Positions 11,018 through 24,000 of a DNA stretch of 64,000 nucleotides are shown here, piece by piece. A program made the translations under genes and the position numbers. Positions within the stretch are counted from its first letter, which is position 1; each line of letters starts with the position of its first letter. A model generated the notes under the pieces. It had not been told where the DNA came from. It saw nothing but the letters and a program-made list of their open reading frames with translations, and did no database searches. Source of the DNA: Melitaea cinxia (lineage: Eukaryota; Arthropoda; Insecta; Lepidoptera; Nymphalidae); the NCBI RefSeq assembly GCF_905220565.1, contig NC_059399.1, positions 8,463,501 through 8,527,500 on the forward strand, read 5' to 3'.

Positions 11018-11385
11018 ACTGACTTCAAAAAAGGTTAAAGGTTATCAATTCGACTGTATTTTTTACGTGGGTTGTTACCCTATAACTTTTTACTTTTTTT
11101 TTGATATCGCAGGGTAACCCATTTACGGGTGATATCCAGGATGCCCGGGTAGGCATTCCTAGACCGTATGTCGGCTTAGCACTTGGGGGTGCACTACCGA
11201 CCAAAACCCCTGCGGGAGCCTTCAGACGCTTTAATTGGAGGGTCCCGGAACTGCAGGCAACAGGATCCCTCCAGCGACAGGCTGGCCTCGGCGAAAAGAC
11301 CAGACTTCTCCTCCATGGGACTGTCCGGCTCAACCTATAACTTTTTACTAGACGAACGGATTTTAATGATTTTTTTTATTCTAAA
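11018..11385 (+). repeat. Family A element, degenerate copy 3 (interrupted)
   Basis: TTAACTGACTTCAAAAAAGG and TATCAATTCGACTGTATTTT match the AACCGACTTC end of the family. The copy is split by the retroposon at 11093-11334 and resumes with ATAACTTTTTAC. The far end is lost. Confidence 0.5.
11093..11334 (-). mobile_element. Minus-oriented retroposon with 15-bp target duplication
   Basis: A poly-T at the left is the reverse of a poly-A tail. The unit ends, on the minus strand, in GGGTTACCCTGCGATATC followed by A's. CCTATAACTTTTTAC occurs on both sides as a 15-bp target-site duplication. The body is GC-rich with no convincing ORF. It may be a 5'-truncated LINE 3' end or a SINE. Confidence 0.6.
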
Positions 11386-12022
11386 GATATGTATATTGGT
11401 CCTAGTACATATCTATTAAAACAGTAGTGTACGTGTACGATCCCGATAGGATTCAGTACTAGCTACGAAACTCTTTTACTTACACCTGTACTTTGTTTGC
11501 TGTTCACCTGTCCGTCACTAGGCTTTTTTTGGATCCGGGTGTAGTAGTTTTTTTTCATTATTTTGCTACTAATGAAATTATGTTTAAATTATGAAATGGA
11601 ATGACGAAAATTGGTTGAATTCTAATAATTATGTATTGTGTTTATCTGTTATCTGTACCTATGTCTTTATAATCCAGTGATGAAAAATTAACGAAAATAG
11701 ACAGTAAAAACACAGAAAAAAAGTTCAAAACACTGACTGTAAAATATACAGTACTGTTGATATCTCAGCGTACGTCTACAATTAGATCATATGGCGTGCT
11801 TTCAAATGAATATATTACGTCCTTATCAGTGGTATCGTTACAAACAGGCAACAAACGAGTGGGTGACTATCGGGAGTCCCTGCCACCATTGCCTAGTTCA
11901 GCACGTTTCGTTGGATTGTTATGACACGTAAAATAATCACAAAAAATAAACCGTATCAAATATACGAAGAAATTCGAAAAAAGTAATCTGTCTTAATTTT
12001 AAAGTCATCTTGACATATTAGA

Positions 12023-15000
12023 ATGAAAACTATAACAATTAATGAACCGATAAACTTGCGAGTAATAAAATTTGAACTTGACTTCTCATCATTGTATCAA
12101 GACAAACCAAGAACGCAGAAAGCATTGAATAAAATTAAAATACCAATACAAAAAGTAAATAATACAAAACAAACCAGAAATATACCACCGCCACCGCAGA
12201 TCAAGAGTGCTAAGCAGGTATTGTATCACTCAATTATTATCATTTAATTCATAATTGTATGGTATACATTTTTGTATTTTTAAGTGACACAACTGACCTT
12301 TTTAGTGAAAGATGTTTATTTATTTTCAGAAGCGTGATGTTAAGGATTTAATAGAGGAATTATTAAATGATATTTATGCAGATCAACGGGGTTGGAGTAC
12401 TCGTAGTAATAGCGTCACTGATTACACTCAAGAGTAAGAAGCTATAATTATTTCGCTTATTATATATTTTTTTCTACTATTCTGTTCTTCTACATTTATT
12501 TTATCTATCTTAAGTACTTTGAGTCTTAAAATAAGATCTTTAAAATAAACGAACACGTTTAATTTTGAACAGTTCAACATATTGATAATACTGCTGTGTA
12601 TTATATACTATCATATGTATGTGCTTATTGTTAAATAATATAATAATATACATATAATTACAATAGAGCTTTAAATCAAAATTGAATACGCGTCTTCTAG
12701 GCAAACGCGAACCATCTTAGGCTGCATCTTCACTTACCATCAGGTGAGATCGCAGTCAATCGCAGGTCTATATATTTAAAAAAAAGAGAAATAAAAATAT
12801 GAGCTTAAAGAGCAAATAATTTTTAATAGCCTATTTATAGTTTTGCAATTAAATATTGTTTTAAACTTTTATACGAATCGAGCATTTCTTTTTCGAATCG
12901 AATTTGATATCTAGTTTAAGAAGTCTTTTTCATTAGTGGGATACTTAGGGTGTTATAGGCCAATAAACTTTTTGGTTCAAAGATGAACTCATTATACAAG
13001 TATCGCTATTTAATTACTTTAAATTTTTACGTTTTTCATTACGAGTCCTTTTTCGGAGTTAGGACTAAACAGAAAATAAATCCCAATAAACACAAAATAA
13101 ATTAATACTTGTTAAAATATACAATACATAAACCACCAGCCAAATATATAACACACAACATATAACAACATAATAACAGCCAATACATAAACCAGTGCAA
13201 ACAAAAATATAGCTAAATATATTAAAGTAATTGTTTAATTTGTATTTAGATCCACAGCTGCATCCTTTACATCATCACATTCGAACTGCGGAGAACAAAC
13301 AGACGCCATCGAACGGAGTTACCTAGAATCCTTAGGTAATATAAAATGTTACAAGATGAAAACAATTTCTGAGTAGACATTATTTATTGGTTTTCATTAC
13401 TTCTGCGCCTCCTGTGCTAACTGATATAAGTCGAGTTCTACACTTTTTGTAATTTTACCGTAGGCATTATGAGAAAAAATTGCAAATTTTTTGGTCTAAT
13501 TACAAATTCGTCTATCTGCTATAGTTACGGAAAGAACTTTTCTCCAAAGTGATATAACTCTATTAAAAAATTCCTGAAAATCGATATTGTCAAGTTTTTG
13601 TCAGTAATCAATCACTCGAAGTATTCAACACTATTTTTTGTGCTTTGTGGTGTAAATGCGATTGTATTGAATTTTACATTTAGTTTTCAGTACACTTATC
13701 ATTTTAAACCTAAAACTTTCTTAAACAGGCAAATTATGTTATTTACACAGTATTTAGGTAAATTTTGTTATCAGGCGAGTGATAACAAAAAAAAAAAATT
13801 AAAGGGTAGATATTTATTATTTTTATCTCTGCTTGAGAAACATTCAGCTGTGATCATTATTTTAGAATTTACACAAATACAAGTTATATCTGTTAAGTAA
13901 TTAAACTGTACAATTATCATTTGTTACATTATTTAAGCACTTAATAATTGTGAAAAAAGATACAACTCAAAAGTTTTTTTTCGTAAACTAACTTTAATAT
14001 TAATTAATTACCAAAAAAAAAATTAATTGTTATTGGAACATGTGTCTCTACTCTACAAAAGAATTAGTTACAAACATGTTTTTTTTACGAAAAACCTTGT
14101 TTTTGCTTTCCTTAAAAAAGATGATTTTCGATTTGTATCACTTGTCACAGGAGGCACAGTTTTCATCTCTTTCTAATGTATTATTGTCTTAATTCTTAAT
14201 ATTTATTTTCTTTTTTGAAGATATCGAAGAGCTCCGTGAACAATACATTGACGGAAAAAACAATTTACAAATAGTTGGAGAAAGATTAACAAAATATTTG
14301 CGGATTCGAGATCGAATTCACCGTCAACAGAAGAAACTATGCGCAGCTTTCTCTGTGCTTCTCCGCCACATTAGTATGTACGAAAAAATTAATTAGTAAT
14401 ATATGTAGAGAATAAATGAATACATATCCAGAGCCAATTTGATACTTTAGGTCAAATTTTTTGCGTCCTTAATAAAATAAATCTAGTGTTTTGCTCGTTT
14501 TCTCGTAAGCTATTAAGTTCACTCACTCACTCACTTACTTCATCCTAATACAGTCCACTGCTGGACATAGGCCTCCACAAGTTCCAATAGTTATCACGCT
14601 GGGCAGGCGGGTTGGTGACCGCAGAGCTGGCTTTGTCGCACCGAAGACGGTGCTGCCCATCGTCAGCCTGTGTATTTCAAAGCCAACAGTTGGATGGTTA
14701 TCCTGCCATCGGTCGGCCAAGTTCCAAGGTAGCAGTGGAATTGTGTTATCCCTTAGTCGCCTCTTACGACACCCACGGGAAGAGAGTTAAGAATAATTAA
14801 AAAGTAAAAAGACCGACTGACTAAAATATTATAATTAATATTTTTACTACATGGCTTATAACTAACATGACCAATATACTTTTTTCTTCCAATTAATTAA
14901 TCGATAGATATAACATTTAGAATACAAAATAAATAATTAATAAAAATATAAATAAATTATGACTTAAAATATAAATAAATAATAATGAAGTAAATTATAT

Positions 15001-18000
15001 GAGATTTTTTATAAGAGACTAAAAGTTTTAATGTTTATATTTTCACTTAATGAAATTAATCCATTGTTAGAAAATTCCATTGTTAGAATTAGAAATTAAA
15101 TATTGCTGGGGATTTGTACGTCGATTCTATATTATTTTCTGTGAATGTTTGATATACTCGTAATCATTAAACCCAGTTATGATATCATATGAAAGATATA
15201 TAATGAAAGGTATATAATAAAAGGAAATATGAATTAACTTAATAATACTAATCTTATATATAAAATTCTCATGTCACAATGTTAGTTAAAATACTCCTGA
15301 GAAACGGGTGGACAGATTTTTATGAAATTTAGTGTGCATATCGGGTAGGTCTGAGAATCGGCCAACATCTATTTTTATACCTCTAAGTTATAAGGGGAGG
15401 GGGATAAAGGGGGCTAATGATATATATGCAAAACAACGTTTGCGGGGTCAATTTGTTGATTAAAATAATAATTTTGTTTAAAAAATCATCCGTGAAGACT
15501 TTACAGTTATATTATATAACACTCTTCTTAGTGTTATTGCCATTGTCGGAGCATACTATTCATTTTATTATTACCCCTTTTTAATAATATCAGCCGTCAA
15601 TCAAAATCAAATAATACTGATAAAGTAAATCTATTATAATGAGTTAAATACGCAATGTTACTGATATTACTACTGTCTCATCTTTTTATTTTATATGAAG
15701 AATGCGCCAAACAAACAACCATAGAAACATATTTATAAAAATGATAGCAAAGTAGTCACTAAATATTTACAGTTTTTTTTTATATTGCAAGAGAATAAAA
15801 AAGTTGTTTTATATAGACACATGATCTAAGTATATAATTTTTATATGAACGAGAATTACGTCACGCTTTCATTCAGAAGACTAAAATAATTTTACGCACA
15901 TTGAAGTTCAGGCACTAGCTGCACAGGTGCTTATTTCAATACCGTCGTATCTCTAACTGACGTACACAATACTGCGAATCAATAGACGACGCACACAGAT
16001 AAAGCTCTTTTTCTAAATTGCGCATGCTCTAAGCAGACATCTACCATGATACGCTACATAGGCATTTTGACCAGTTTTGCCTTTACTCCTATAGCAGAAT
16101 CGATTTAAAATAAACCCCTTTGAAATGAAGTAGTAGAGGGTGAGCAACCCCACCACACTAGTCCGTGACTCGCCCGGTAAACACCGCATCAGCTGGTTTG
16201 AAACGCAGTACTTCATAAATGTTATGGACAAATGGCATATTTAAATTCGCGCAGTGTTTTTTCATCGCTCCGTTGTGTATATTTTATACTAATCATTAAA
16301 ATTTCGATGTATCAAAAATAAAGATGTGCTGATATAATAATATTGACCGATCATCGACTCTATATTCAGTGCAGTGTAAAGATATGCAGTTAGCATCAAA
16401 TGTACACGTTGTACGGAACAGATGAGTGCTATTCTGAACTCTCTCAGGAACCTTGCGAGTTCTTCAAGGACTGCGTCAGGTACAAATATTTGTGGCATGT
16501 GTTTCTGTGTAAGATTGCGTTGTAGTAATACAATAGTTCGCGGTTCATTGATAGTCGCATTATGTCTCATATTGATTTATACATTTCCTTGTCGTAAATT
16601 AAATTAATGATTGCTCCATACTTATAAATCACCACAACAAAACATTTAAAACACCTTATTACACACTAAACACAAAGTGACAATGAAACACCTAATTATT
16701 TACGAAAACTTGATTGTTATTTTGAAAACATATTTTAATTTATCAAATCAACTTTCTTTAAGTCATATTTGTAGGAAATAATGAAATAATTATTTATGGT
16801 GTATACATAAGCTGGCGATACAAGTGCTCGTTTTGGTGTCACACCTGGCAACGAAGGCCCCGGCGAGGGAGGCTTCGCGGAGTGGCTGCATGCGATGCGC
16901 CTCGTCGCACGCCTTCCTGCCGGGGTTCCACAACACTTTCGAAGAAAAGTTAGTATAAATATAAACATGCTTTATTACGTATTACAGTTGGAATATTGTA
17001 ATACTACATTTTAACAGATGTTTATTTCATTAAAGATCGCGCCAGACATCCCGGTTTATTCAATATTATTAATTGTCAACTCTTCAACTTTTTATCTTTA
17101 ATAATTTGTAGTTTAAATTGATACTAAGTTTATTTTCAATTTAAAAAGATGAAAGGAGTACTATTGGTTATTTTAAAATAGCGTCGGTGGTTATGGGTTC
17201 GATCCCCGCACAAGACGAACATTTGTATGGGCCATACAGATGTTTGCCATGGTCTGGGTTTTTGTGCAGTTCTCGTGGGTCTCCCCACCGTGCCTCGAAG
17301 AGCACGTTAAGCCGTCGGTACCGGTTTTTATCATGTACACTTTATAGCGATCATCACTCATAGTAGGAAATATATCCGCCAACCCGGTATTATCTTTTCT
17401 CAATAGACACGTTTTTTTTCGCAATTTTGGGATAAAAAGTAATCTATATGTTGCTCCACAACCTCCTCATCTCCTAGAAATGGTCCCTTAAAAATTAGTG
17501 CAGTCGTTCCGAAGATTAGCCCGGACAAACAGAAAGGCAGGCAAACAGACAAATATAAATTTTAAAATCGTTTGTTTGTGTTTTAGTGTCGTGTAAATAA
17601 CCACGTGCGTTTGAAAAAAAAAACAGTTATTTTGAAATCACAGATAGATACTTCTATTTTGTTTATGGATATAGATAGTTATTATATGCGCAGATAACGA
17701 CCTTGAAACCATAGGTTAGGTTAGGTTAGGACTAATTTATCAATCTAACATAGTTTAATTTGTAGGTGTAGGTTACTCGATTCGACCGTATATATATTGT
17801 TGACCTACGTTGTATTATACCGCATAACTTTTTACTGGGTGTACCGATTTTGATGATTTTCAATTTAATCGAAAGCCGTCGTTTATCATGTGGTCACATT
17901 TAAATTTCATCGAGATTTGATCACAACTTTTGGAGTAATCTTTGATAATGTGTATTTACTTAACTATTTTTGTCTACCTACGTTGTATTACTTGTCAGTG

Positions 18001-21000
18001 TAATTGAAGTCGGTTTTTTTCGTTTGCCAGCAAACATAATTATTCATTCTTTTTATGTATTTATAAGAATAAATTGAAATCCTTAATATCACTTGATAGT
18101 TAAAATTTAAAAAAAATAATTTCAGCTATGGCTGACGCTAGCGGATCGCCACTTGACCGCACGGGGTATCGACTGGCCGGTCGCCGAACGGGCTTGCTTC
18201 AGAGGGACTGCCCAGCCCGATGATACTGAACTTAGTGCTCAGATTCTAAAGGTACACTTTGCCAACCTACGAAAAGCTCATCATTACAGCCTATACAGTC
18301 CACTGCTAGACATAGGCCTCCACAAGTTTACGCCAAAAATAACGTGAACTCATGTGTTTTGCCCATAGTCACCACGCTGGGCAGGCGGGTTGGTGACCGC
18401 AGTACTGGCTTTGTCGCACCGAAGACGCTGCTGCCCGTCTTCGGCCTGTGTATTTCAAAGCCAGCAGTTGGATGGTTATCCCGCCATCGGTCGGCTTCTT
18501 AAGTTCCAAGATGGTTGTGGAACCTTGTTATCCCTTAGTCGCCTCTTACGACACCCACGGGAAGAGAGGCGGTGGCTAAATTCTTTAGTGCCGTAGCCAC
18601 ACAGCAGCTACGAAAAGCTCATTAGGAGCTAATCTTTAAGAAATGGAACTAAATTTGATCTGGTTATTGTTTTTATTTTCCCAAGTTGCTTATTCAATCC
18701 CCTTTTTTTTGGTGTATCAAACTCTTACTGCATATTTCGAGTTTATTGACTACTATAAAGATTCCGCTCAGCGGTGACATTCCCACGTTAACGAAATTAT
18801 CTTCGCGTATCTCTTAGTTATCTACATTAGCAGTGACTTTTTAATGCCATTTGTACATATTATATTTCTTATAGCACACGAAACTACAAATCTAAATGTA
18901 TCTATAAACATTAAATAATATATATAATAGAATATTTATTATTAAGATTGTCGTTGAAAGAACGTTAAAAAATAATATTCTTCATACTTTTCTTTATTTA
19001 AAATACAAAAATTTATTTGAGCCTTATATATGACAAAGTCTTATATTTTTTCAGGATCTTCACAGAACTGGCTGTTCTCTTTTCTGTGGAGCAGAAGGTC
19101 GAGAAAATCAAGCAATGCTTCGAAGAGTATTATTAGCTTATGCTAGGTACTTGCCGCTAGTTAATTGGTGTTTAGTAATTTTCTACTTTCGTTCAAAATA
19201 TAATGATCATTAATTTCAGGTGGAACAAAGATGTCGGTTATTGTCAAGGTTTTAATATGTTAGCAGCCATTATTCTAGAAGTGATGGATAAGTCAGAGTC
19301 AGATTCTTTGAAGGTAAATTAAATGATTTTCAAATTTAATTTAACGTAGGTACTTTCAATATTTTATAACATAATAATTAATTCATCGAATATTTAAGGT
19401 GATGATATACCTAGTTGAAGCAGTACTACCAGAAGGGTATTTTGCCGACGATCTTCGAGGGCTATCAGCGGACATGGCTGCCTTCAGAGATCTCTTACGA
19501 ATTCGACTACCGCGGCTTGCTCAACATATGGATCATTTACAAAGAATATCCGATGGTATTACCGTATTATTTATATATTAATGTATGTTCGGGGATAACT
19601 TTGTCGTTTATGAACCGATTTTGATAATTCTTTTGTTGTTGGAAAGGGGACTTCCCAAGTGTAGTACCATGATAAGGAAACCAGGATCTGATGATGGAAT
19701 CCCAGAGAAATCGAGGGAAACCCTCGAAAATCGTAATTTCGACTAGTGCGTTTGTTAATTGTTTTCGTCTACTTACGTTGTATTACTATTGTCGATATAA
19801 TTGGTCGGTTTTTTTTTTCGTTTGCGAGCAAACACTTCGAAGATTTCGCAATGCTTGAAGACAAAAGTCTTCGAGCAATGCGTCCTGCCTGTGTTAACAT
19901 ACAGAGCCGAGACGTGGACACTGACGAAGGGACTGGTCCACAAATTTAAAGTCGCTCAATGTGCAATGGAACGGGCTATGCTTGGGGTATCTCTCAAAGA
20001 TAAGATTAGAAATGAGACTATCCGCGAGAGAACGAAAGTAACCGACATAGCTCATAGAATTAGCAAGTTGAAGTGGCAGTGGGCTTGGTCATCTGTGTCG
20101 CAGGACCGATGGCCGTTGGAGTAGACGGGTCCTGGAGTGGAGACCGCGTCTTGGCAAACGAAGTGTAGGACGTCCTCCGGCCCGTTGGACCGATGATTTA
20201 CGGAAGATTGCCGGTGTAGGCTGGATGAGGATTGCGGAAAACCGGGATGTCTGACGCGAACTTGGGAAGGCCTATGTCCAGCAGTGGACTGCCATAGGCC
20301 GAAGTGATGAGCAAACACAATTATTATATCAATAGTGATGTATCAATATGTCTTTTGAGTACATATATGTAAGTTGCTTCTTAAATTATTCCTTAATCAC
20401 TATCAGAAGAACCTAATCAAAGTCAATTATCACAACCTTGCAGACCATTAACAACTTTTTTACATTTAGTAAATACCCAGCCCTATAATAAGAGTTCACT
20501 AATTTCAACAAACGAAACTAATAACTACAACGCCTCCTAACTAGTTTAGTATCTACTATATGCCATAAAACGCACACTTATGAATTGCAAACCTGTGAAC
20601 ATAATTAATTAAATGGTTACTGCTGAAACGATTAAGCACAGATTAACAAAAGCTTTCTTAAGATTAAAATTACTTATAAATTGAAAATATTTTTTTTTAT
20701 TAAAATTATATATAAATTAATACAAGACTAATTTATATATAATTTTAATAGGTGGAGGAGTAGAACCTCCATTACCAGATGTGTTCACGATGCAATGGTT
20801 CCTGACACTGTACGCCACGTGGCTGCCACGCGACTCATTGTTGAGAATCTGGGATTTAATCCTCCTGGATGGCAACGAAATACTACTACTGACGGCGCTA
20901 GCCATCTGGGACATGCTTCAAGAGTAAGTGGAGTGACATTATGCCCATTGTTATAAGAATGGTGGTCTTGTCATTATTTTACATACATATATTTCCTCAA

Positions 21001-24000
21001 CTATTTGTGATCTTTTCCCCGATTATTTCTCATTAGTATATACCAATGATAATTTTTATTCTATTCAGCATCTTTATAAATGATTTGCCAGAATGTCTTC
21101 ATTTCTCCGATTTATTCTTGTATGCCGATAATATGAAGTTTGCTAGAAAAATTGAGTCCCCGCAAGATACCGAACCGTTGCAGGAACACTTAAACCGAGA
21201 GTACTGAAAAATGTTATCACCAAAAGTTTACCAAAAAACGGCATAAATTCGAAATACTTCATTAATAACATCATGATCCAAGAAGTAATAATCATTAGGG
21301 AAGGGGATTTCTTCCTAGAATTCTAGGAAGCACCCTTGATAACAAACTTACTTTCGTTCGCCATACCGATGATATCATTAGAGGTCATCCAGAATATTTG
21401 GTTTTGACATGAGAAACTCTAGAGAGTTTAAGAGTAGCACGAAGATCTTATTGTATAATGGTCTTGTCCGAGGTATTCTTGACTATTATAGTGACCACAC
21501 TACGTTGTCCACATACTACGAATTTAGAGAGTGCAAAAACGGTGTCTGTGGCATATCGCCTACTCGGAAGGTACAGCGATGCAACTTCTTTCCAATAACA
21601 GTCGACTTCAATACTTCAGTATGTATTCCCTATCATCTCGTAGAGAAGCATGTGATGCGCTATTTTTGTTTAAACTACTTAGAAATATGATTGACTGCCC
21701 TGATCTGCTCAGTCTGTAAGGATCTACGCTGCTCCAAGATGCCCCCGTAAGCCAATCACACCATTATGTCCACCAGGAGGACAGACCACGAGGACAGTCT
21801 ACGGTGCTAACTCTAACTATAAATGGCTACAGTCATGTGATCGATGTTAACAACGACAGTATAAATCCATTTCGTAAAACTATTTTTAATAATTTGCACT
21901 AACAAATAATTGTAATGTATGTCTGTACATAGTATAGTTGTAATTGATATTATAATTTATTTTTTGTAATTATTATCTGATTTATTTCTGCAATGTAATT
22001 TATATTATTGATTTAATTTGGTTTAGTTTATTTAATTTCAATTTATCTGACTTGATTTAATATAATACGGCTTGCCTTATTTTCATTGTGTTTCATTTTA
22101 TTTGGTTTATTTACTGGCTTTGTTTGATTTGATTTATGTTAGTTTTATTTTATTTTATTTAATCCAGTTTAATTTGATTAGGCTTGATTTAATCTTACTT
22201 AATTCAATTTTTAACCGACTTCCAAACAAGGAGGAAGTTCTCAATTCGACTGTATTTTTTTTATTATGTATGTTAATGCAGAACTTTTAACTGAGTGGAC
22301 CAATTTCGACAAAAAAAAATTTAATCAAAAGGTGGTGCGTGTTATTTGGTCTCATTTTTCTTCGAGATCTACCGACTACTTTTCTAGTTATTAGATTATA
22401 ATGCGTTTTTACTTGACTATTTTTTTGTCGACCTACGTTGTATTATACCGCACAACTTTTTACGGGTGTACCGATTTTGATGATTTTTAATTCAATCGAA
22501 AACTAATATTTATCATGTAGTCACATTTAAATAGCATCGAGATCTGATTACAGCTTTTTGAGTAATCTTTGATAACGCGTATTTACTTGACTATTTTTTT
22601 GTCTGCCTACGTTATACTCGTATTACTTGTCGATGTCATTGAAGTCGTTTTTTTTTTCGTTTGCGAGTAAACACTATTATTTATATTTTGCCTTAACCAA
22701 TTTATTTTAACTTAATTGGCTTAAATTTTTTTAATAATAGATCAAGCTTGGCTTAATTTCATTCATTATTTGCACAGCGTCACAGTGTATTTAATTGTAT
22801 AACCCCAAATGTAAAGTTTTAATATAATTAATGTTAATGTTGTTGTTTGGTTTATTTAGGCGTAACTTTTTATAAGGTAACAACTCCTTATATTTAAATT
22901 ACATGGTGAAATAATTATCATTATGTGATACTTATGGTAAATAACATATTTAAGTTACTAAAGAATAATATTGTATCCGTCTGTGTAGCTTTCTAATTAA
23001 TGTATTCTACTTAGAGAGTTTAATCCCGGAATCCCAAATCCCGAGATCTTGGCATAATGATTGTATTTCAGTTCCGAAAATTTCGACATTAAATTTTCCG
23101 GGATTCCGGGATTTTCAGTACTGACTAAAGTTAAAAAACTTCACGTACAAATTATACATACATGCGAAGTAGGCTGAGACGAAAGATTGGATGTCTTATT
23201 ATTTGTGATTATTTTAGCATATAAAGATGTGTTGTATATCTATCTAATACCTTTAAGTTAGCAAATCTTGTTTAAATTCTTTTTGCAGTCGCATTCTATC
23301 AGCACGGTCAGCAGACGAGTTTTACAGTTGTATGGGTGGTGGTGTCGGTGCAGTATGGGAGGCAGGAGATGCTCTAGTTGTCAGAGTGGTCGCTTTTAAT
23401 TCAGCCCCCGAGCTTCCACGATTACGCAATCTTCACAGGTACAGAGTCGCACCGCCTGCGCCAGCGAACGTTGCACCAGTACACCCTCCTTTACAATCAG
23501 CGGTATGTGTATTTATTTTGTAAGTATTCTTTCTTGTGTATTGTACTTTAACAGTCTTCTATAAAAAAATATTGATAAAGACAAGGTTCTTGTAAGTAGA
23601 AGGATTAAATACAAAGGGTTGGTGGCTGTCATTTTAATGTCTCAGCAGTTCTACGAAAAGTTCTACCGTTCGGTTGAAATTTCCGTACGATGTTTTCCTT
23701 TACAACGGGATCGAAATAAATATTAATTGAAATAAATAAATTATTTATAAACTCAAGTTAACCTGTTAGTGTGTTTAAATCCGTGTTCGGTTAGGATTTA
23801 TACGATCCAGTGAGCCATTTCCTCCTTCGATTCTGTTTAATGTAAATTTATTCTTTTATAATGATATTGTTTATATTTAAATGCTGTCTGGGAAGACGTA
23901 TGTAATAATATTTATTTACTAAATATTATAAACATTTTTAGGTACAGTCAATGACGAAACGGGGTCTACGTCTTTTTTACTCAGAAGACGAAGGAGACTC

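Larger units (their letters stand above)
10509..12022. other. Divergent intergenic region between PIERCE-like and TBC1D30 genes
   Basis: No gene is seen. The region holds the two X-box-like sites near its left end, a degenerate family A element around 11018-11385 interrupted by a retroposon, and AT-rich sequence. A loose X-box-like pair of half sites (GTTACA 11837-11842, GGCAAC 11847-11852) lies 171 nt before the TBC1D30 ATG, with non-standard spacing. Confidence 0.5.

Noticed and set aside
13598..13900. A 100-aa plus-strand frame in the TBC1D30 intron
   Set aside because: AT-rich, no domain, and flanked by exons of the host gene with proper splice phases.
16289..16607. Open frames at 16289-16570 (minus) and 16422-16607 (plus)
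   Set aside because: No similarity recognised and they overlap each other in an intron. They were considered as a missing TBC1D30 exon, but exons 4 and 5 already join in phase without them.
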